From: Anthoceros angustus
Taxonomy: Eukaryota > Streptophyta > Anthocerotopsida > Anthocerotales > Anthocerotaceae
Assembly: GCA_010909165.1 (NCBI GenBank)
Contig: MU008206.1
Coordinates: forward strand, 248,001 to 312,000
Direction of reading: 5' to 3'
DNA: 64,000 bases
The notes beneath the pieces were generated by a model. It made no database searches and was not told where the DNA came from. It saw only the letters and a program-made list of their open reading frames with translations. A program made the translations under genes and the position numbers. This document shows, piece after piece, positions 12,267-23,487 of the stretch. Positions within the stretch are counted from its first letter, which is position 1, and each line of letters opens with the position of its first letter.

Positions 12267-12538
12267 CTCCAAAAGTGTTACAAGACCTCTCTTGTAACAC
12301 TTTAGATGTTGCAATCATGTTGCAATTTTGAGAGGGCAAAACCACCTCTCACTTCATCTTAACATAATTGCAACACCATTGCAACATGATTGCAACAACC
12401 GTGGTATGGTTTCCAAGCCAAAGTGTAACAAGGGGCCCAAAAAGTGTTACATGACCCCAAAATTGTAACATGAGTGTTACATCCAGGGGTCCAAATCTTA
12501 ACATAAAGTGTAACATAGGGTGCCCATTTCTAGTAGGG
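12267..12538 (-). repeat. CACTA-B right subterminal repeats and terminal inverted repeat
   Basis: The last 270 bases are packed with AGTGTTACA/TGTAACACT and ATTGCAACA/TGTTGCAAT motifs in both orientations, about a dozen in total. They end in the terminal inverted repeat GGGTGCCCATTTCTAGTAGG at 12519-12538. The next three bases, TAA, repeat 436-438. Confidence 0.85.
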
Positions 12539-12541
12539 TAA

Positions 12542-13089
12542 GTTTGTGGGACGGTGTCACTACTGTGGATCATTCCACCCTGCCAGAAGATCCAAAGAGG
12601 ACGTTCCACCTGCGCGCAGCACTGATTCAAGCCACTTGCGACTATCCTGGTTTAGGCAACTTATTTGGGCTGCAAGTCAAGGGTTATCGGGCATGCTTTG
12701 ATTGTGGTGATGAACTGATGGTCGGCGGCCGCTTTGACAAAATTTTGTATGTCACATCACGGTGGAGCCTCACACTCAAGACGCAAGGCCAGGCAAAACC
12801 GCGTGAGGCATTCAACAATGCTCCAGGCCGCCTCCCGCGGTGGATGTGGCCAGTGGCACGAGATGGCACGGTGGGAGGTGTCGAGCAAGAAGACTCGGGC
12901 CATGCCCAAGCAAGTATAGGAGACAATCAATGTTCTTCATAAAGGCCATAAGCAGGTATAATGCTTAACAACGGCTTTATCTCAGGCCGATTACCCAGGC
13001 ATCTCCTCATGGAAGCAATGCACTATGCTGGAGAGTACATGGCCGTCAAGCATCCTGCTTTGCAAGGGATTTTACAAGCAAGCCCAACA
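12542..13089 (+). pseudogene. CACTA TNP2 transposase, middle segment
   Basis: This directly continues the 60-438 segment across CACTA-B. It starts with SLWDGVTTVD and then reads FHLRAALIQATCDYPGLGNL, KGYRACFDCGDELM and FDKILYVTSRW. These match the TNP2 signature LW.GV, F.lrA.l..t..DfPg.g.l, tkG..aC..C and k..y..hRr. After about 12780 the frame is lost, so this copy is dead. At 13094 it is interrupted by Copia-1; the reading resumes at 39274 with NDATIERPIRKPREIKLG, using the duplicated AATGA. Confidence 0.85.
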
Positions 13090-13094
13090 AATGA

Positions 13095-13277
13095 TGACAG
13101 AAACTGCTAGGGAGAGACAGCAAACTTGATAACAACAATAATTATTAAATAAGTTTACAAAGAGGTGTCCTTATATACTAAACTCAAAGATTACTACACA
13201 ACCCTTCATTATATATATAACCTAATCTAGGTAGCTAGGTAACTAGTGCCCGTTACTAATAACCCTCGGGTTTAACA
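13095..13277 (-). repeat. Copia-1 3' LTR (183 bp)
   Basis: This nearly repeats 39083-39268. On the minus strand it begins TGTTAAAC. The two LTRs differ mostly by small indels, for example CGTTAC here against CGTGGTTAC in the other, and by a rearranged last dozen bases. Confidence 0.9.
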
Positions 13278-13685
13278 CACCTTAACTATTTAACGTCAAG
13301 TTATCCAACCCGAGACCGAGGATCGAGATGCTAAACACCGGCCAAGGAGGAATTGCACTCGCGACGATGCGGTCGACTGCACTGGTGCATTGAAAGGCGA
13401 ACCAGCGCGTATTTAAAAATCACCGCGAAAGACGTGATGAAGAAAGCGGCGCTAAGCGCGGCTGCAGCAACGAATCGAGATGGCGTCAGCAAACTCACAG
13501 GCGCGTGGCGGTGAGACGATGAAGAAGCAAGCCTGCGTCCCGGAGGATCAGATGAGGCAGCTGAAAGACCAGCTGGAGAAGGCTGCCAAAGTCCCATTGC
13601 CAAAATAGATTGCGCTGGGTGCCAAACGATTAGATAGGCAAAGGAGCTTCATCCGTCTAGCACCTGGAGCATTCACCTGCGGATG
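13278..13685. other. Copia-1 post-pol region, no recognised gene
   Basis: About 400 bases lie between the RNase H end and the 3' LTR. A minus-strand frame (13331-13603) has no recognisable domain. I see no strong polypurine tract next to the LTR. Confidence 0.4.
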
Positions 13686-15187
13686 TCAAGGCAAGTAAGA
13701 AGAGTACTCTACCAGGCCCAGTGCCTCCATATGAAAAACATGCTTGCTTGTCGGTAAGCTCTTTGTAAGCACGTCAGTTGTATTCAGCTCCGTTGATATG
13801 TGCTGGATTTTGATCACCTTGCGCTCCACGGAATGTCTGACGTAGTGATGGTGAATTTCTATGTGCTTAGTGCGCGCATGAAAACGCGGATTCCCGACCA
13901 AAGCGATAGTAGACATGTTGTCGCAGAAGATGGTTGTGGGAATCGACTGCGGAAAGCCCAAGCCGGCTAGAAAAGTGCGCTCCCATTCACCTCCTTGGCT
14001 GAGTCCGTAAGTGCTTTGTATTCGGCCTCCGTGGATGAGCTATGGATGCCTGTTTCTTAGAACTCCAGTTGACAGCTGCACCAGATAGCATGAAACAATA
14101 CGCGGAGATGCTCTTGCGTTGATCTGGGTCAGTGGCCCAGTCAGCATCTGCGTATCCCTCAAGAGTGATGGCATTGTCAGTGCCTTGGAAACATAATCCG
14201 AAAGTAGATGTGCCTTTAAGGTATCGGAGGATCCTTTTAACTGCCATCCAGTGTTCGGGGCCTGGATTCTCAAGATATTGAGAAACTGCACTAACGGAGT
14301 GCTGGATGTCGGGCCTTGTCCAGCAGCTAATGTAGTTGAGACAACCCACAGCGTGCCGATAAGGAATCTGGCTCATAGCTTCACGTTCATAGTCGTCTTA
14401 TGGACTCTGTTGAGCAGAGAGTTTAACCCCAACGCTTCCTGGTGTGCTTACAGGCTTAGCATCCTGCAGATTGAAACATCGAAGAGTTTCGTCAATGTAC
14501 TTGGTCTGGTGCAGGACAAGTGCTCTGTTGGGTCTATCTCTCAGCAGCTGAACGCCAAGGACAAAGGTAAGTTGTCCAATGTCTTTCATGTCGTACTGCT
14601 TGTGCAACATACCCTTTACCCAATCCAGTAGCTCTTTGTTGTTGGATGCCAGTATAGCATCACAACATAAAGTGCTAGGATGACCAAGTAACCTCCTTTG
14701 GAATATATGTATACGTTGGCATCAGCTGAGTTCTGGATGAAGCCTATCGACTTGAGGTACTTGTCTATACACTTGTACCATTCACGAGCACTTTGCTTCA
14801 AGCCGTATAGAGTTTTCTTGAGCCTGCAAACCCAATCTGGATGTTCAGGATCCACGAAACCTGTCGATCCATGTATATGTCTTCTTCAAGCTCTCCATAC
14901 AGAAAGGCGGTTGAAACGTCCATTTGTTCAAGATCCCAGTCTCGGGCAGCTGCTAGAGCTAACATCATTCTGATTGACTGTGTCTTGACAACAGGGCTGA
15001 ACGTCTCGTTGAAGTCTACACCTGCAACTTGGGAGAAACCCCGAGCAACCAAACGTGACTTATATCGTGCTATTTCTCCCTGGGCATTCAGCTTGTGTTT
15101 AAATACCCACTTGCAGCTAACCGTCCTCCTCCCAGCAGGTAAAGGACAAAGCTCCCATGTCCCATTCTTTATAAGCGAATTGTATTC
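13686..15187 (-). pseudogene. Copia-1 reverse transcriptase and RNase H (3' half of pol)
   Basis: On the minus strand the RT begins EYNSLIKNGTWELCPLP and continues CKWVFKHKLNAQGEIARYKS, RLVARGFSQVAGVDFNETFS and LEQMDVSTAFLYGELEEDIY. It then reads TLYGLKQSAREWYKCID, MKDIGQLTFVLGVQLLRD, YRHAVGCLNYISCWTRPDIQ and DADWATDPDQRKSISAYC, and ends in the RNase H block NPRFHARTKHIEIHHHYVRH and DVLTKSLP. All are standard copia landmarks. The catalytic YVDD is lost: near 14660 a one-base deletion turns it into YVVML and shifts the frame. Another frameshift lies near 14840 and stops occur between blocks. The gene is cut at 15187 by GGGTGT-1; its upstream part resumes at 34573. Confidence 0.9.
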
Positions 15188-15222
15188 GGGTGTCCGCACG
15201 CTTTGGTGGCACGCAGCATAGA
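15188..15222 (+). repeat. GGGTGT-1 left terminal inverted repeat
   Basis: GGGTGTCCGCACGCTTTGGT matches the family consensus GGGTGTNNGCACGGTTAGGT at 16 of 18 defined positions. It is preceded by target site ATTC. Similarity to the other termini fades after about 20-25 bases. Confidence 0.8.
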
Positions 15223-16040
15223 AAAACTGGTTGTGTCATTTGGTCACATGGACCAGCCTCACGGTCACCGAATTCAAAATTACACACGGAAGGAACCTCA
15301 TGGAACATAAAAATGTGTGCTCCGCGTGTTTTCGCTCTTGTGAAGACCGGAACCGATCGTGCATAACCAAACGCTTGGACTTCGCCCATTGTCCGCTATC
15401 CCGTTGATGTCACCGTGGACACGGTGGGTCTTGCTTTGGGATGCATTCATGGCATATGTTCTTTGAATTGATGTGAAAAGCTTCGCTCCGCAGACGTACA
15501 TGCATTTGCACCGTGCAAATGCCTCGGAGAGGAGGCGTGGCGGGCGCGCTGCGCGTGGCAAGGTTTCCGGCATGGATTGTGCGGTGTATCGCCGATTGTG
15601 CAAGAATAGCCGACTTGTGATGGAAGTTTCTCAAGCTCGATTGGGGTGGTTACGCCCATGATGGCCCGCTCTCCTTGTAGTCAACGACGGTATTGGCTGA
15701 GAGGAAGCGTCTGCGGAGAGGCGAGCTTTGGCGTGTCGCGAGAAGCGCAAACAGGAATGAACCGGTGGACATAGTAGGCATCGGTGCGAAGAACATCGAC
15801 CTCCACCTCCACAAGCCGAAAGGCAGTGCGCTGCGCGCGATGCAACGCGTTATTTCAAGGTCGTTGGGGTTGATACTGCACAATCTCGCTACCGCCGTAA
15901 ACTAGCAAGGAGCTTGAGAGCAATTCTTGCGGATGACAAGTGAGTTCTCGCAATGTCGCCGTGAGATCTATAGTACTTTGAAGAGCTTCCTCTGAAGGAC
16001 TTTCGACTCCCTGCAATCGATCGAAAGATGAAGAGTTGTT
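15223..16040. other. GGGTGT-1 left flank between terminus and Copia-2; no recognised gene
   Basis: Short frames on both strands (for example plus 15693-15905, beginning MAERKRLRRGELWRVARSAN) have no recognisable domain. By position this corresponds to the 5' leader of the transposase gene, which in GGGTGT-2 is the region 48320-49400. Confidence 0.4.
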
Positions 16041-16309
16041 TGATGAGAATCAATAGCTCTTAGATAGAAGAGAAACAATGGAATGAATTGATTAATGAGT
16101 AAAGTACAAGCCTTTAAATAGGCTGGGTGGTTGGTGGTTACAACAATATGTTGTTGTAACCATAAGTAGTTGCAACCATAAGTTGTTGCAACTATAAGTT
16201 GTTGTAACTAGTTGTTGTAACAACTAACTACCTAAAGCCCTAGCTCTAAATTAATGTTTAAGTAATGAGGCCCTAATGAATAGTGCCCTAAGCTAGACCT
16301 ATTTCATCA
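16041..16309 (-). repeat. Copia-2 3' LTR
   Basis: On the minus strand it starts TGATGAAATAGGTCTAGC and ends in GATTCTCATCA. It is nearly identical to 23488-23758. Short GTTGTAAC/GTTGCAAC repeats lie in its middle and a TATTTAAA box lies in its downstream half. A diverged relative with a satellite expansion in the middle lies at 58761-59388. Confidence 0.92.
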
Positions 16310-18260
16310 CTCCCACTCACTATGAATGTAGGGGTGAATTCTAGCTTCAAAATGAGGTCTAAATCATAGATAGACTCCACTTAATCAAAAGTTATAAGCC
16401 TAAGAAAATGCACAACTTAAGCTGCTTGATGAATAAATAAGCCTGAAATAGAAAACTTAATATGTCCACCAAAATATTCACCGAATAAGGTTGAAAAATA
16501 ATAGCCTAAAATAGCTCCGAAATAGGCTTAAAAGAGGCCTAAAATAAAATAAATCAGGGGCCCGAAAATAAAAAGGCCCTTAAAAATACTTTAAATGGAT
16601 AAGCCAATACGGCTTATCCTAAATCGCCGCCCCGCCACGATTAATGGGCACAGGGGCAGACGGCGTTAAGGCCTTCCGCACCGCCGCGCACACGAGGCGG
16701 TGTCGGAGGATAGCCGTCATTGTCGGCTCTCCTCCTCCCGCGCATCGCGCCCGCTCGCGCCGCGCCTCGCCGCCGCATCGCGCCCGCTCGCCGCCGCCGC
16801 CGCCGCATCCGGCTCGTGGAGATCGCTCGCCGCCGCATCGCGCCCGCCGCGCATCGCGCCGCGCTTGGTGCTCCCTTTTGCCTGGTTTGTCCACATCTAA
16901 GCGCATAGCACTCGTGTGATATGCATGATGGCAGTGTCCTTGATGGAAAGTCTGAAAATTGCTGGCTTATTATATGTCCATAGTGTGTGCCACAAAGTTG
17001 GAGTGGAGACTATCTCGTGTTAATATATACGCTTGATAGTAGGTGAGTTCCATTTTGCATATTCTTCCATTTTCCTGTTTTCCATTTTCCATTTTCCATT
17101 TTCCATATCTTCCATTTTCCATGTCTTGGTCTCTAAGAAAAAAGGCCTAATGTGGTGGCAGGTCCTCTGCGGAGGAAGGCTCCCCCCATGCTCCAAAGGA
17201 CGAGGCCATAAAGAAAATGAAGAGAGCAAACCGAGTAGCAAGAAGAGAAGAAAACTTGCCGCACGTGGAGAAAAGGAAAAATTGAGCGGAAGCCTGCGCA
17301 TCTTGTGGTATAGAGATGCACTTGCACGGGTGAAGAGATCCCGATGTCGGGCCCGGCCGTAATATAGGAAATGATATGGAAGATCCTAATTTCGTGAATT
17401 CGCAAGCATGTGCCGAGGTGGCTAAACAGTGGAGAAAAGCCGATGGAGAAGATGACGCCTTGGTGGTACAAGCACCGGAAAAACCGATGTTGTCATCAAA
17501 GAAGTCGAGGGGCTGGTAAGCCAATAAAAATGCAAAATAAATTGCAATAAATAATTTGATTGCATAAAAATACTAATGATTGTTGATGTAGATAATCCAA
17601 CTACCGAGGGGCTGGAGCAGTATCCTCTGAGTGTCCCGGGTATGACGACTTCAACATAGAAGAAGAGTCGGAGGTCGGGGACTCCATAAACAGACGAGGC
17701 CCCAGTCAGATGTGAGGGCAGCCCAAGTGGAGAGCATATGCTAGCCGACATAGGAGAAGTAGGGGCTAGGGAAAAGAAAAGTGAGTAGGTGTAAAACCTA
17801 TAGTTAGGGGCTAGTAACTAGTGTAACCTATGCTAATAATAAGCTAATCTACATCTATTTTGCAGATGTGGAGAAAGGGTAGGCACAAGCCATGTGAGGT
17901 TTGCCCTACCTCTACAACCTATAACAAAACAAAAGGAAAATACCAAACTCCTATTTGCCACTGAAACCTATGCGAGCAACATACATGGTGCTTCCGGAGG
18001 AAAGGACGACCAGAAGTCCCCATGGAATATGTATGTGAGAAAAAGGGATAAAAATGATGTGGTTAGGTGCATATCCATGTGAAGAGTACGAAGGACACAC
18101 CAAGCACTTGTATAGTAAGTGACCTAACTTCGAATGACTAACTCAACACCATTTTTCTTCCCGTAACCCATGGAGTGTTTTGTAGGGTCCTTTTGGGCAT
18201 TAGAGAGAGAAGAGAAGGAGTACAGATGATTACTTGGAAATAGAAGAGGAAATAAACATG
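16310..18260. other. Long post-pol region of Copia-2 with GC-rich island
   Basis: This 1.95-kb stretch is atypical for copia. It contains a 9-bp-stem hairpin (16597-16619: GGATAAGCC, loop AATAC, GGCTTATCC) and a very GC-rich island of CGC-type repeats (16620-16905). Next come a TTCCATTT-type microsatellite (17046-17120) and a plus-strand exon-like frame rich in Lys/Arg (about 17150-17370). A second exon-like frame ends QAPEKPMLSSKKSRGW before GTAAGC (about 17370-17520), with more fragments up to 18080. It could be captured gene sequence or another nested insertion; I recognise no protein family. Confidence 0.4.
16620..16905. repeat. GC-rich CGC-type low-complexity island
   Basis: Multiple near-copies of CGCCGCATCGCGCCCGCTCG and CGCCGCCGC runs. 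The base composition is sharply different from the AT-rich sequence on both sides. Confidence 0.7.
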
Positions 18261-20055
18261 CTAGATAAACTTTGTGGATTGTAAAATTGGAAAATACCCA
18301 CTAGCTAGTGGCTTAACCTCTTGTACTCCTAACATTTTCATGTGTTTTAAATGCAAATCTCTTCCTAATGACTTGGTTAAAAGGTCAGCTGGGTTGTTTT
18401 GAGTTGGTATATAATTGATATCTATTGTTTTATTTTCTAACATTTCGTATGTAATGATACTCATCGCTATATGTTTAGTTCGAGTGGAAAAGGGGTTCCT
18501 AGCTAAGGCAATAGCCCCCTCATCAGAGAGAGGTGTAGGTCCATCTTGGGGATAATTCAACTCTCTCAATGCTAACCTACTCCGACTATATCCTTGGAGA
18601 CGAGGTGAGGACCCTATACTCGACTCATCGACAAAGCAATGGTTGGTTGTTTCTTACTTGACCATGAAATGGGTGCACCTCCTAGCGAATGCATAGCCGG
18701 ATCTGATTTGCGGCTATCGGGATCTCCAAGATAGTCGGCATCGATAAGTCGTTAATTGTAACTTAGATATGCCGGAACATGTTTATACATCAATCCTGTG
18801 CATAGTCCCTTTTAAATACCTGAATATTCTCTTGACACATTGCCAATGTTGTCGCCCGTGATTCTCAAAAATTGTGAGATCGCACTAACTTCAAAAGATA
18901 TATCGGGTCTTGTGAAGTTACTTAAATATATTAAGGTGCCAACAGATGTATGGTACACGACATTCGCTTTCTGCATCCGTTTTAGGGCTCATATCTCGTA
19001 AGCCTTGTGCCACTTGGAAATGGTGTGGCCGGCTTAGCATCTTCTAGTCCAAACTTCTTTAAGCTTTCTTTTATATATTTTGTTTGAACCAAGGAAATGG
19101 ATTTATTACCTCTATTTCTTATAATGTTAACGCCAAGGGCATAACTAAGGTCTCCTGTGTCATCATTTCATAATGACTTCTCAACCATGCTTTAATTTCA
19201 GCTAGATGGGAGAGTGAAGATGAAGCTAAAAATAAGTCATCCACATATAGTAAGAGGTAAATTGTGTACTGTTTAGTCTTCAGGATATACATGCTAGCAT
19301 CTGCTTTGCTTTGAACAAAACCATATTTTGTAAGCTTGTCATGTATATCATTATTCCATTCCTTGCCTGATTGCTTAAGGCCATAAATGCCTTTAATGAG
19401 CCTGCATACATGGTCTTCTTTACCTTTGACTTCATAGCCTTGTTGTCTCATGTATATTTCTTCTTGGATTCGCCATGCAGATAGGCGCTTTGACGTCCAT
19501 CATGTGAAGATGTAAGTCATGTTGAGCGGACAAGGCTATTATAATTCGAGGAGGCAAACTTTGCTCGGTGCATAGGTAGCCTGGTATGTAATCTAAACCC
19601 GGTATCTGGTAAACCCTCCGCTACCTTGCCTTATATCGCTCAATAGAACCATCACCCTTACGTTTGATTTTAAAGACCCATTTACTTCCCACTATTTTTC
19701 TCCCTTTGGGTGGTTTAACTAATTCCCATGTGGAGTTTTCTACTAAAGAGTTGTACTCAATCATCGCTACCTTCCATGTGTCTTTCTCGGAGAGGAAAAT
19801 GCTTGTTTCAAGGTTAGCGGTTCCTCTGGATCAACTGGCTTTGTAAACTTGATAATAAGGTGTGAGAGGAGAAATGGGGTCATCAAGTGACAAGATATCC
19901 CAAAGGTGGTTCCTTCCATCCAGCAGTCCTGCAATGGGGTCTAGTCCTAAGATTGTACCTTGGTGCGGGTTGTTGAATGTGTTCTTCAATGTCGACCACT
20001 TGTTGAGTGGTTCGTGTAACGCAGCTCTTGTTCGCTCGTCGTCGAATTCATCCAC
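18261..20055 (-). pseudogene. Copia-2 reverse transcriptase and RNase H
   Basis: Minus-strand pieces show the RT block VCRLIKGIYGLKQSGKEWNN, then QSKADASMYI and YLLLYVDDLFLAS (about 19230) with an intact YVDD active site. The RNase H end follows (18569-18261): EGAIALARNPFSTRTKHIAM and DLLTKSLGRDLHLKH. The stretch between 18570 and 19118 is RT sequence broken by stops. The N-terminal RT part (about 19650-19880) matches the copia block with KWVFK-type residues only in fragments. This is a dead copy. Confidence 0.85.
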
Positions 20056-21250
20056 TTGCTCGCCGACGGCTCATCCTCAAAGGAATACGATCCTCCTCAC
20101 GAATTTCAACATCATAGTCGATTTCATCATCGGTTAAATGTTGAGGTTCTTCTAAATCGGGATCCGGAGTAGTTGGTCGTCTTGGAATATATTCTAACTC
20201 CTCCTCCTCCTCCGCAATGAGGTTCATCCATAGGAGCTTCTGCGGAGGGAGTGAATGAATGATGACAAAATCATCGTCATCAAAGTGGAAGGCTCGGATG
20301 CGCAGAGGAAGGAGCATCGGGAGTAATGGGAGCGATGCCCCCATAATAGGAGAAAGAATATGAGATTCATGAAAGGTCACGCTCCTAGCATAAATGAGCT
20401 TTCGGGTAGATGGGTCAAATAACTTGTAACCCTTAATGCCTTCGTGTAGCCAATAAAGGTATATTTGGCTGCCTTGGGATCCGACTTCTTGCGTTGTACT
20501 TTGGGGATGAACACATAGCGGGGATCCAAGATTCGTAAATGATCAATGAAGGTTTTCTCCGAAAAGCTTCATATGGAGTCATGCCTTGATCGGAAGTTGG
20601 CGGTCTATTAAGGAGATATGTTGTCAATATAGCTTCAATAACTTTTAGATAATGTAGCTTGGGTGAGCAAACACTGTGATCTCCGGAGGCGTAAATTTTG
20701 TTTTCGCTACATTTCTTTGAGGTGTGTACCACACTAAGTTGTTGCGCTATACCTTGGCAAATTCAGCAAATTCATTGAAGTGAACTCTCCTCCATTATCG
20801 GAGCGAAGAGTTTTAAGCTTCCGGTAAGTCTCTCGCCCACATCATATATTCTTTGAAGAAAGAAAAGGCGACTCTTATGGCGGAGGATGTAGGTGAGGAC
20901 AACCGGAATAATCATCGATGAAGGTTAAAAATATCTACAACCACTAAATGAAGGTGCGGATATCGGACCACAAATGTCTGTGAACCAACTCTAAGGGTGC
21001 CTAGCCCTCCGAGGGATGGATTGTGGAATGGAGCTTGATGACGTTTGGTTATGACGCAAGCTTCACACGAGAGAGGTTCAAGTTTAGGAATACAGGAGTT
21101 CTATCGTTTCCTTAGACATTTGGATAAGCTTTTGGCTATTCGGATGACCTAATCGACAGTGCCAAAGCATGGTGCTTGAAGAGTGGAATGGGAGGCTACA
21201 TTGATGAGGTGTAACGGACCCACTTGACCGAGAGTTTATAGAGTCCATCT
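20048..21250 (-). pseudogene. Copia-2 integrase, C-terminal part and linker
   Basis: Minus-strand frames include LNRPPTSDQGMTPYEAFRRK followed by PSLIIYESWIPAMCSSPK (20732-20433), the TPyE.w...KPs..hlrvFG segment near the end of copia integrase. An acidic linker then leads to RT (20380-20048, including DPDLEEPQHLTDDEIDYDVE). The catalytic core lies upstream (about 20800-21200) but is broken by frameshifts. Confidence 0.75.
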
Positions 21251-21251
21251 T

Positions 21252-22907
21252 CTAGTGTGCAGGCAGTTGTGTGATACTTATTAGTATGATAGTAAAGGAG
21301 ACACAAATCGGCTTCAAGGATAATTTGCATGTTATGTTCTTGACATAAACTAGCGGTGACACTAGATTCTTGCACATGGAGGGTACATAAAGGACATGGG
21401 AGAGAGTAAGAACCTGCCCGGTGGAGCACTTTAATGCCACGGAACCTACACCAAATATGGTGAGGTTATGGTCGTCGCCTAGGAGCACTGTTTGTTGTCC
21501 TTTTGATGGCGAATACGACTCAAAAAAGTTAAGGTCGTGACATATATGAGATGTTGCACCACTGTCTAAATACCAATTTTGGTTTGATGGCTTGGAACTT
21601 GCCAAGCAGACAGTGAGTGCTGATGGAGTTGCCGTGGAGGGCTTCTTCTTAACGGCAACATGTGCTCCTGTGGTGACCTCCTTCTTTGGCTCACCATTTT
21701 TCTTCTTCCAACAATCCTTCTCCATATGGTTGGTCATCTTGCACCAATTGCAGGTAACTCCAGCCTTCTTCATGCCTTTTGAAGGTTTAAATGAAGAAGT
21801 GGATGGTCCTTGAAAATTTTGAGTAGGAGTCGGTCTAGGAGTGAAGTTTCCGCCTCGGCCACGTCCTCTTCCTCCGCCCCGTACATTACTTGCGCGGGCT
21901 GATCGGGATTTTCATTTCGACGGCTTGCGTCCTCCTCAATAAGTGCTCCAATTAATTCACTTACCGATATCCGGTTGTGGAGCCGTTAATTTCTTCTTTT
22001 GTGCAGCTCTAAGGACCGCATTTTGCGTTGTCACAAAGGGCCTATAGGAGGGCAAGTGGCGAGGAGAGCAATAAAAGTTTGTTTCTCCGTAAGTTTTCTT
22101 GAGGATGCATTGAAAATTATTCTTGCACACGGAAGTTGCTCAAGTGTTGTTGTAAGGAATCGCCTCCTTCATCCTTATAGTATATAAGTGACGTGTGGCG
22201 TCAATAAGCTCATTCCATCTTTGGAGGCATAAGTCGAGCTAACTTCTCCCACATCTCTACCGGTGTTTGCGTCGCAACTTGGAGTACCATCGCTCGTAAG
22301 TCCGTTCATTAAAACGCGTCTGCCTCCGATCTTTGGCTTCCCATTCATCTATAGCATCGAGTCCCAAGTGGAACATTCTTCCGCACTGCTGACAATATTC
22401 CATAAGTCGCGTCACAGACACCTTGGGCACGTGTTGCCATACACGTACCCTTGCCGTTGAATCTATCTTTGTCTTTAAAGTTGTCACCTTGAATCACTTG
22501 AGGCTTGGATTCATTACGCTTTTTAGCTTTCTCCTTTTCTTCCCTTTTAAATTGCTCCCATTCATCTCGCCATATAGATTGTTGTTCTTCAAGCCATTTG
22601 GTCTTTTGGGCGGCCAAAAATTTTGCTCTGGCTGCGCCGAAGTCATCAATATCCACGTCGAGATCGTCCGACCCCACCATTGCAAGTAATTTTAATGATG
22701 CAGGTTATGCCGTGGTTGACACGCCGTCTTCTTGCATTGTTTTGCAGGAAAGAGGCGCGAGCAGGCACAACATTTCTTCAAATTATGAATTTCTGCATCA
22801 TAATCAGAATCTGCAGACTTACAATCAAGTGAGAAGAGACCTTGTGAAAGGTCTCGGTCAACAAGTCTATCAGTGATAATATTGATTTGTTGTGTATTGT
22901 AAGTCAA
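21252..22907 (-). pseudogene. Copia-2 gag and protease
   Basis: Reading on the minus strand, a Lys-rich gag part (22680-22345, including FLAAQKTKWLEEQQSIWRDE) leads to a degraded UBN2-like stretch. The nucleocapsid zinc knuckle is CNWCKMTNHMEKDC (C-x2-C-x4-H-x4-C, near 21740). The aspartic protease motif is WYLDSGATSHICH (about 21560). The order is that of Ty1/copia gag-pol. Frameshifts separate the blocks. Confidence 0.8.
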
Positions 22908-23468
22908 TTTCTCATTGATAGCAGAGTGATTTATTCTAAGTTCTGCTCTAATGGAATCAAGAGATTGCTGCAGATGATCCGGATTAGGAGCGAAGATACT
23001 AGCCTTATTTTTATGTACTTAGAGATGGCGGACTCTATAGCACTATATTGATAAAGGCTAAATGTAGAAAGGAGAGCTTTACGAGCATAAATGATATCTT
23101 GTACTCTATCTCGACTTAGACAAAGGGCTTCAATGAGACAACATACTTGTGCCTCTAAAACATCAATCGAGGAGAATTGAGGTCAAACTCCTCGAATGTA
23201 AGAAGATTTGATTTGATGTTGTTTCTTCTTCTTGGAAGCCTTGATCTTCCTCCTAAATTCTTGTCTGCTAGGATTAAAGGAATCCATGGAGGGCAGACAA
23301 GAAATTGATGCACAATGTGTGCATCATTGTGCGCTGGTCACCAGATGATTGCTGCTAAAGGCGAAATCTCCACGCTGCATTATCTTCATTTGAAGTACTA
23401 CAAACGCAAAAGCATTGGAGAGTAAATTGCCTAGAGCATAAGGAAGCAGAGGTGCTCAAGCACAAAGA
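22908..23468 (-). other. Copia-2 5' leader with basic N-terminal ORF
   Basis: The minus strand from 23286 reads MDSFNPSRQEFRRKIKASKK and then more Lys/Gln-rich residues before a stop. The rest of the leader, to 22908, is degenerate. A comparable basic N-terminal extension occurs in Copia-1 (38294-38857). Confidence 0.5.
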
Positions 23469-23487
23469 GCTATATGCTCTGATACCA
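23469..23487 (-). promoter_or_regulatory. Copia-2 primer binding site
   Basis: On the minus strand TGGTATCAGAGCAT follows the 5' LTR end directly. It is complementary to the 3' end of plant initiator-Met tRNA and primes minus-strand DNA synthesis. Confidence 0.9.

Larger units (their letters stand above)
439..12538. mobile_element. CACTA-B: 12.1-kb CACTA-like non-autonomous element inserted in TNP2
   Basis: The termini are inverted repeats: CCCTACTAGAAAAGGGCACC at 439 and, on the other strand, CCCTACTAGAAATGGGCACC ending at 12538. About 28 of the first 30 bases match. The element is flanked by a 3-bp duplication TAA (436-438 and 12539-12541), and removing it restores the TNP2 frame. Three-bp TSDs, a CTACTAGAAA-type terminus and many subterminal copies of GTTGCAA/TGTTACA motifs in both orientations are CACTA hallmarks; PIF/Harbinger also makes TWA duplications but lacks such subterminal arrays. 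I see no transposase inside, so it would need enzyme supplied in trans. Without the nested 4.66-kb element it would be about 7.4 kb. Confidence 0.85.

Noticed and set aside
13095-13277. Separate small inverted-repeat element at 13.1-13.3 kb
   Set aside because: It is the 3' LTR of Copia-1, matched by 39083-39268 and by the AATGA duplication.
16036-16040. Target-site duplication for Copia-2
   Set aside because: The left flank (TTGTT) and right flank (TCATC) do not match, so none is claimed; inter-element recombination or mutation may explain it.
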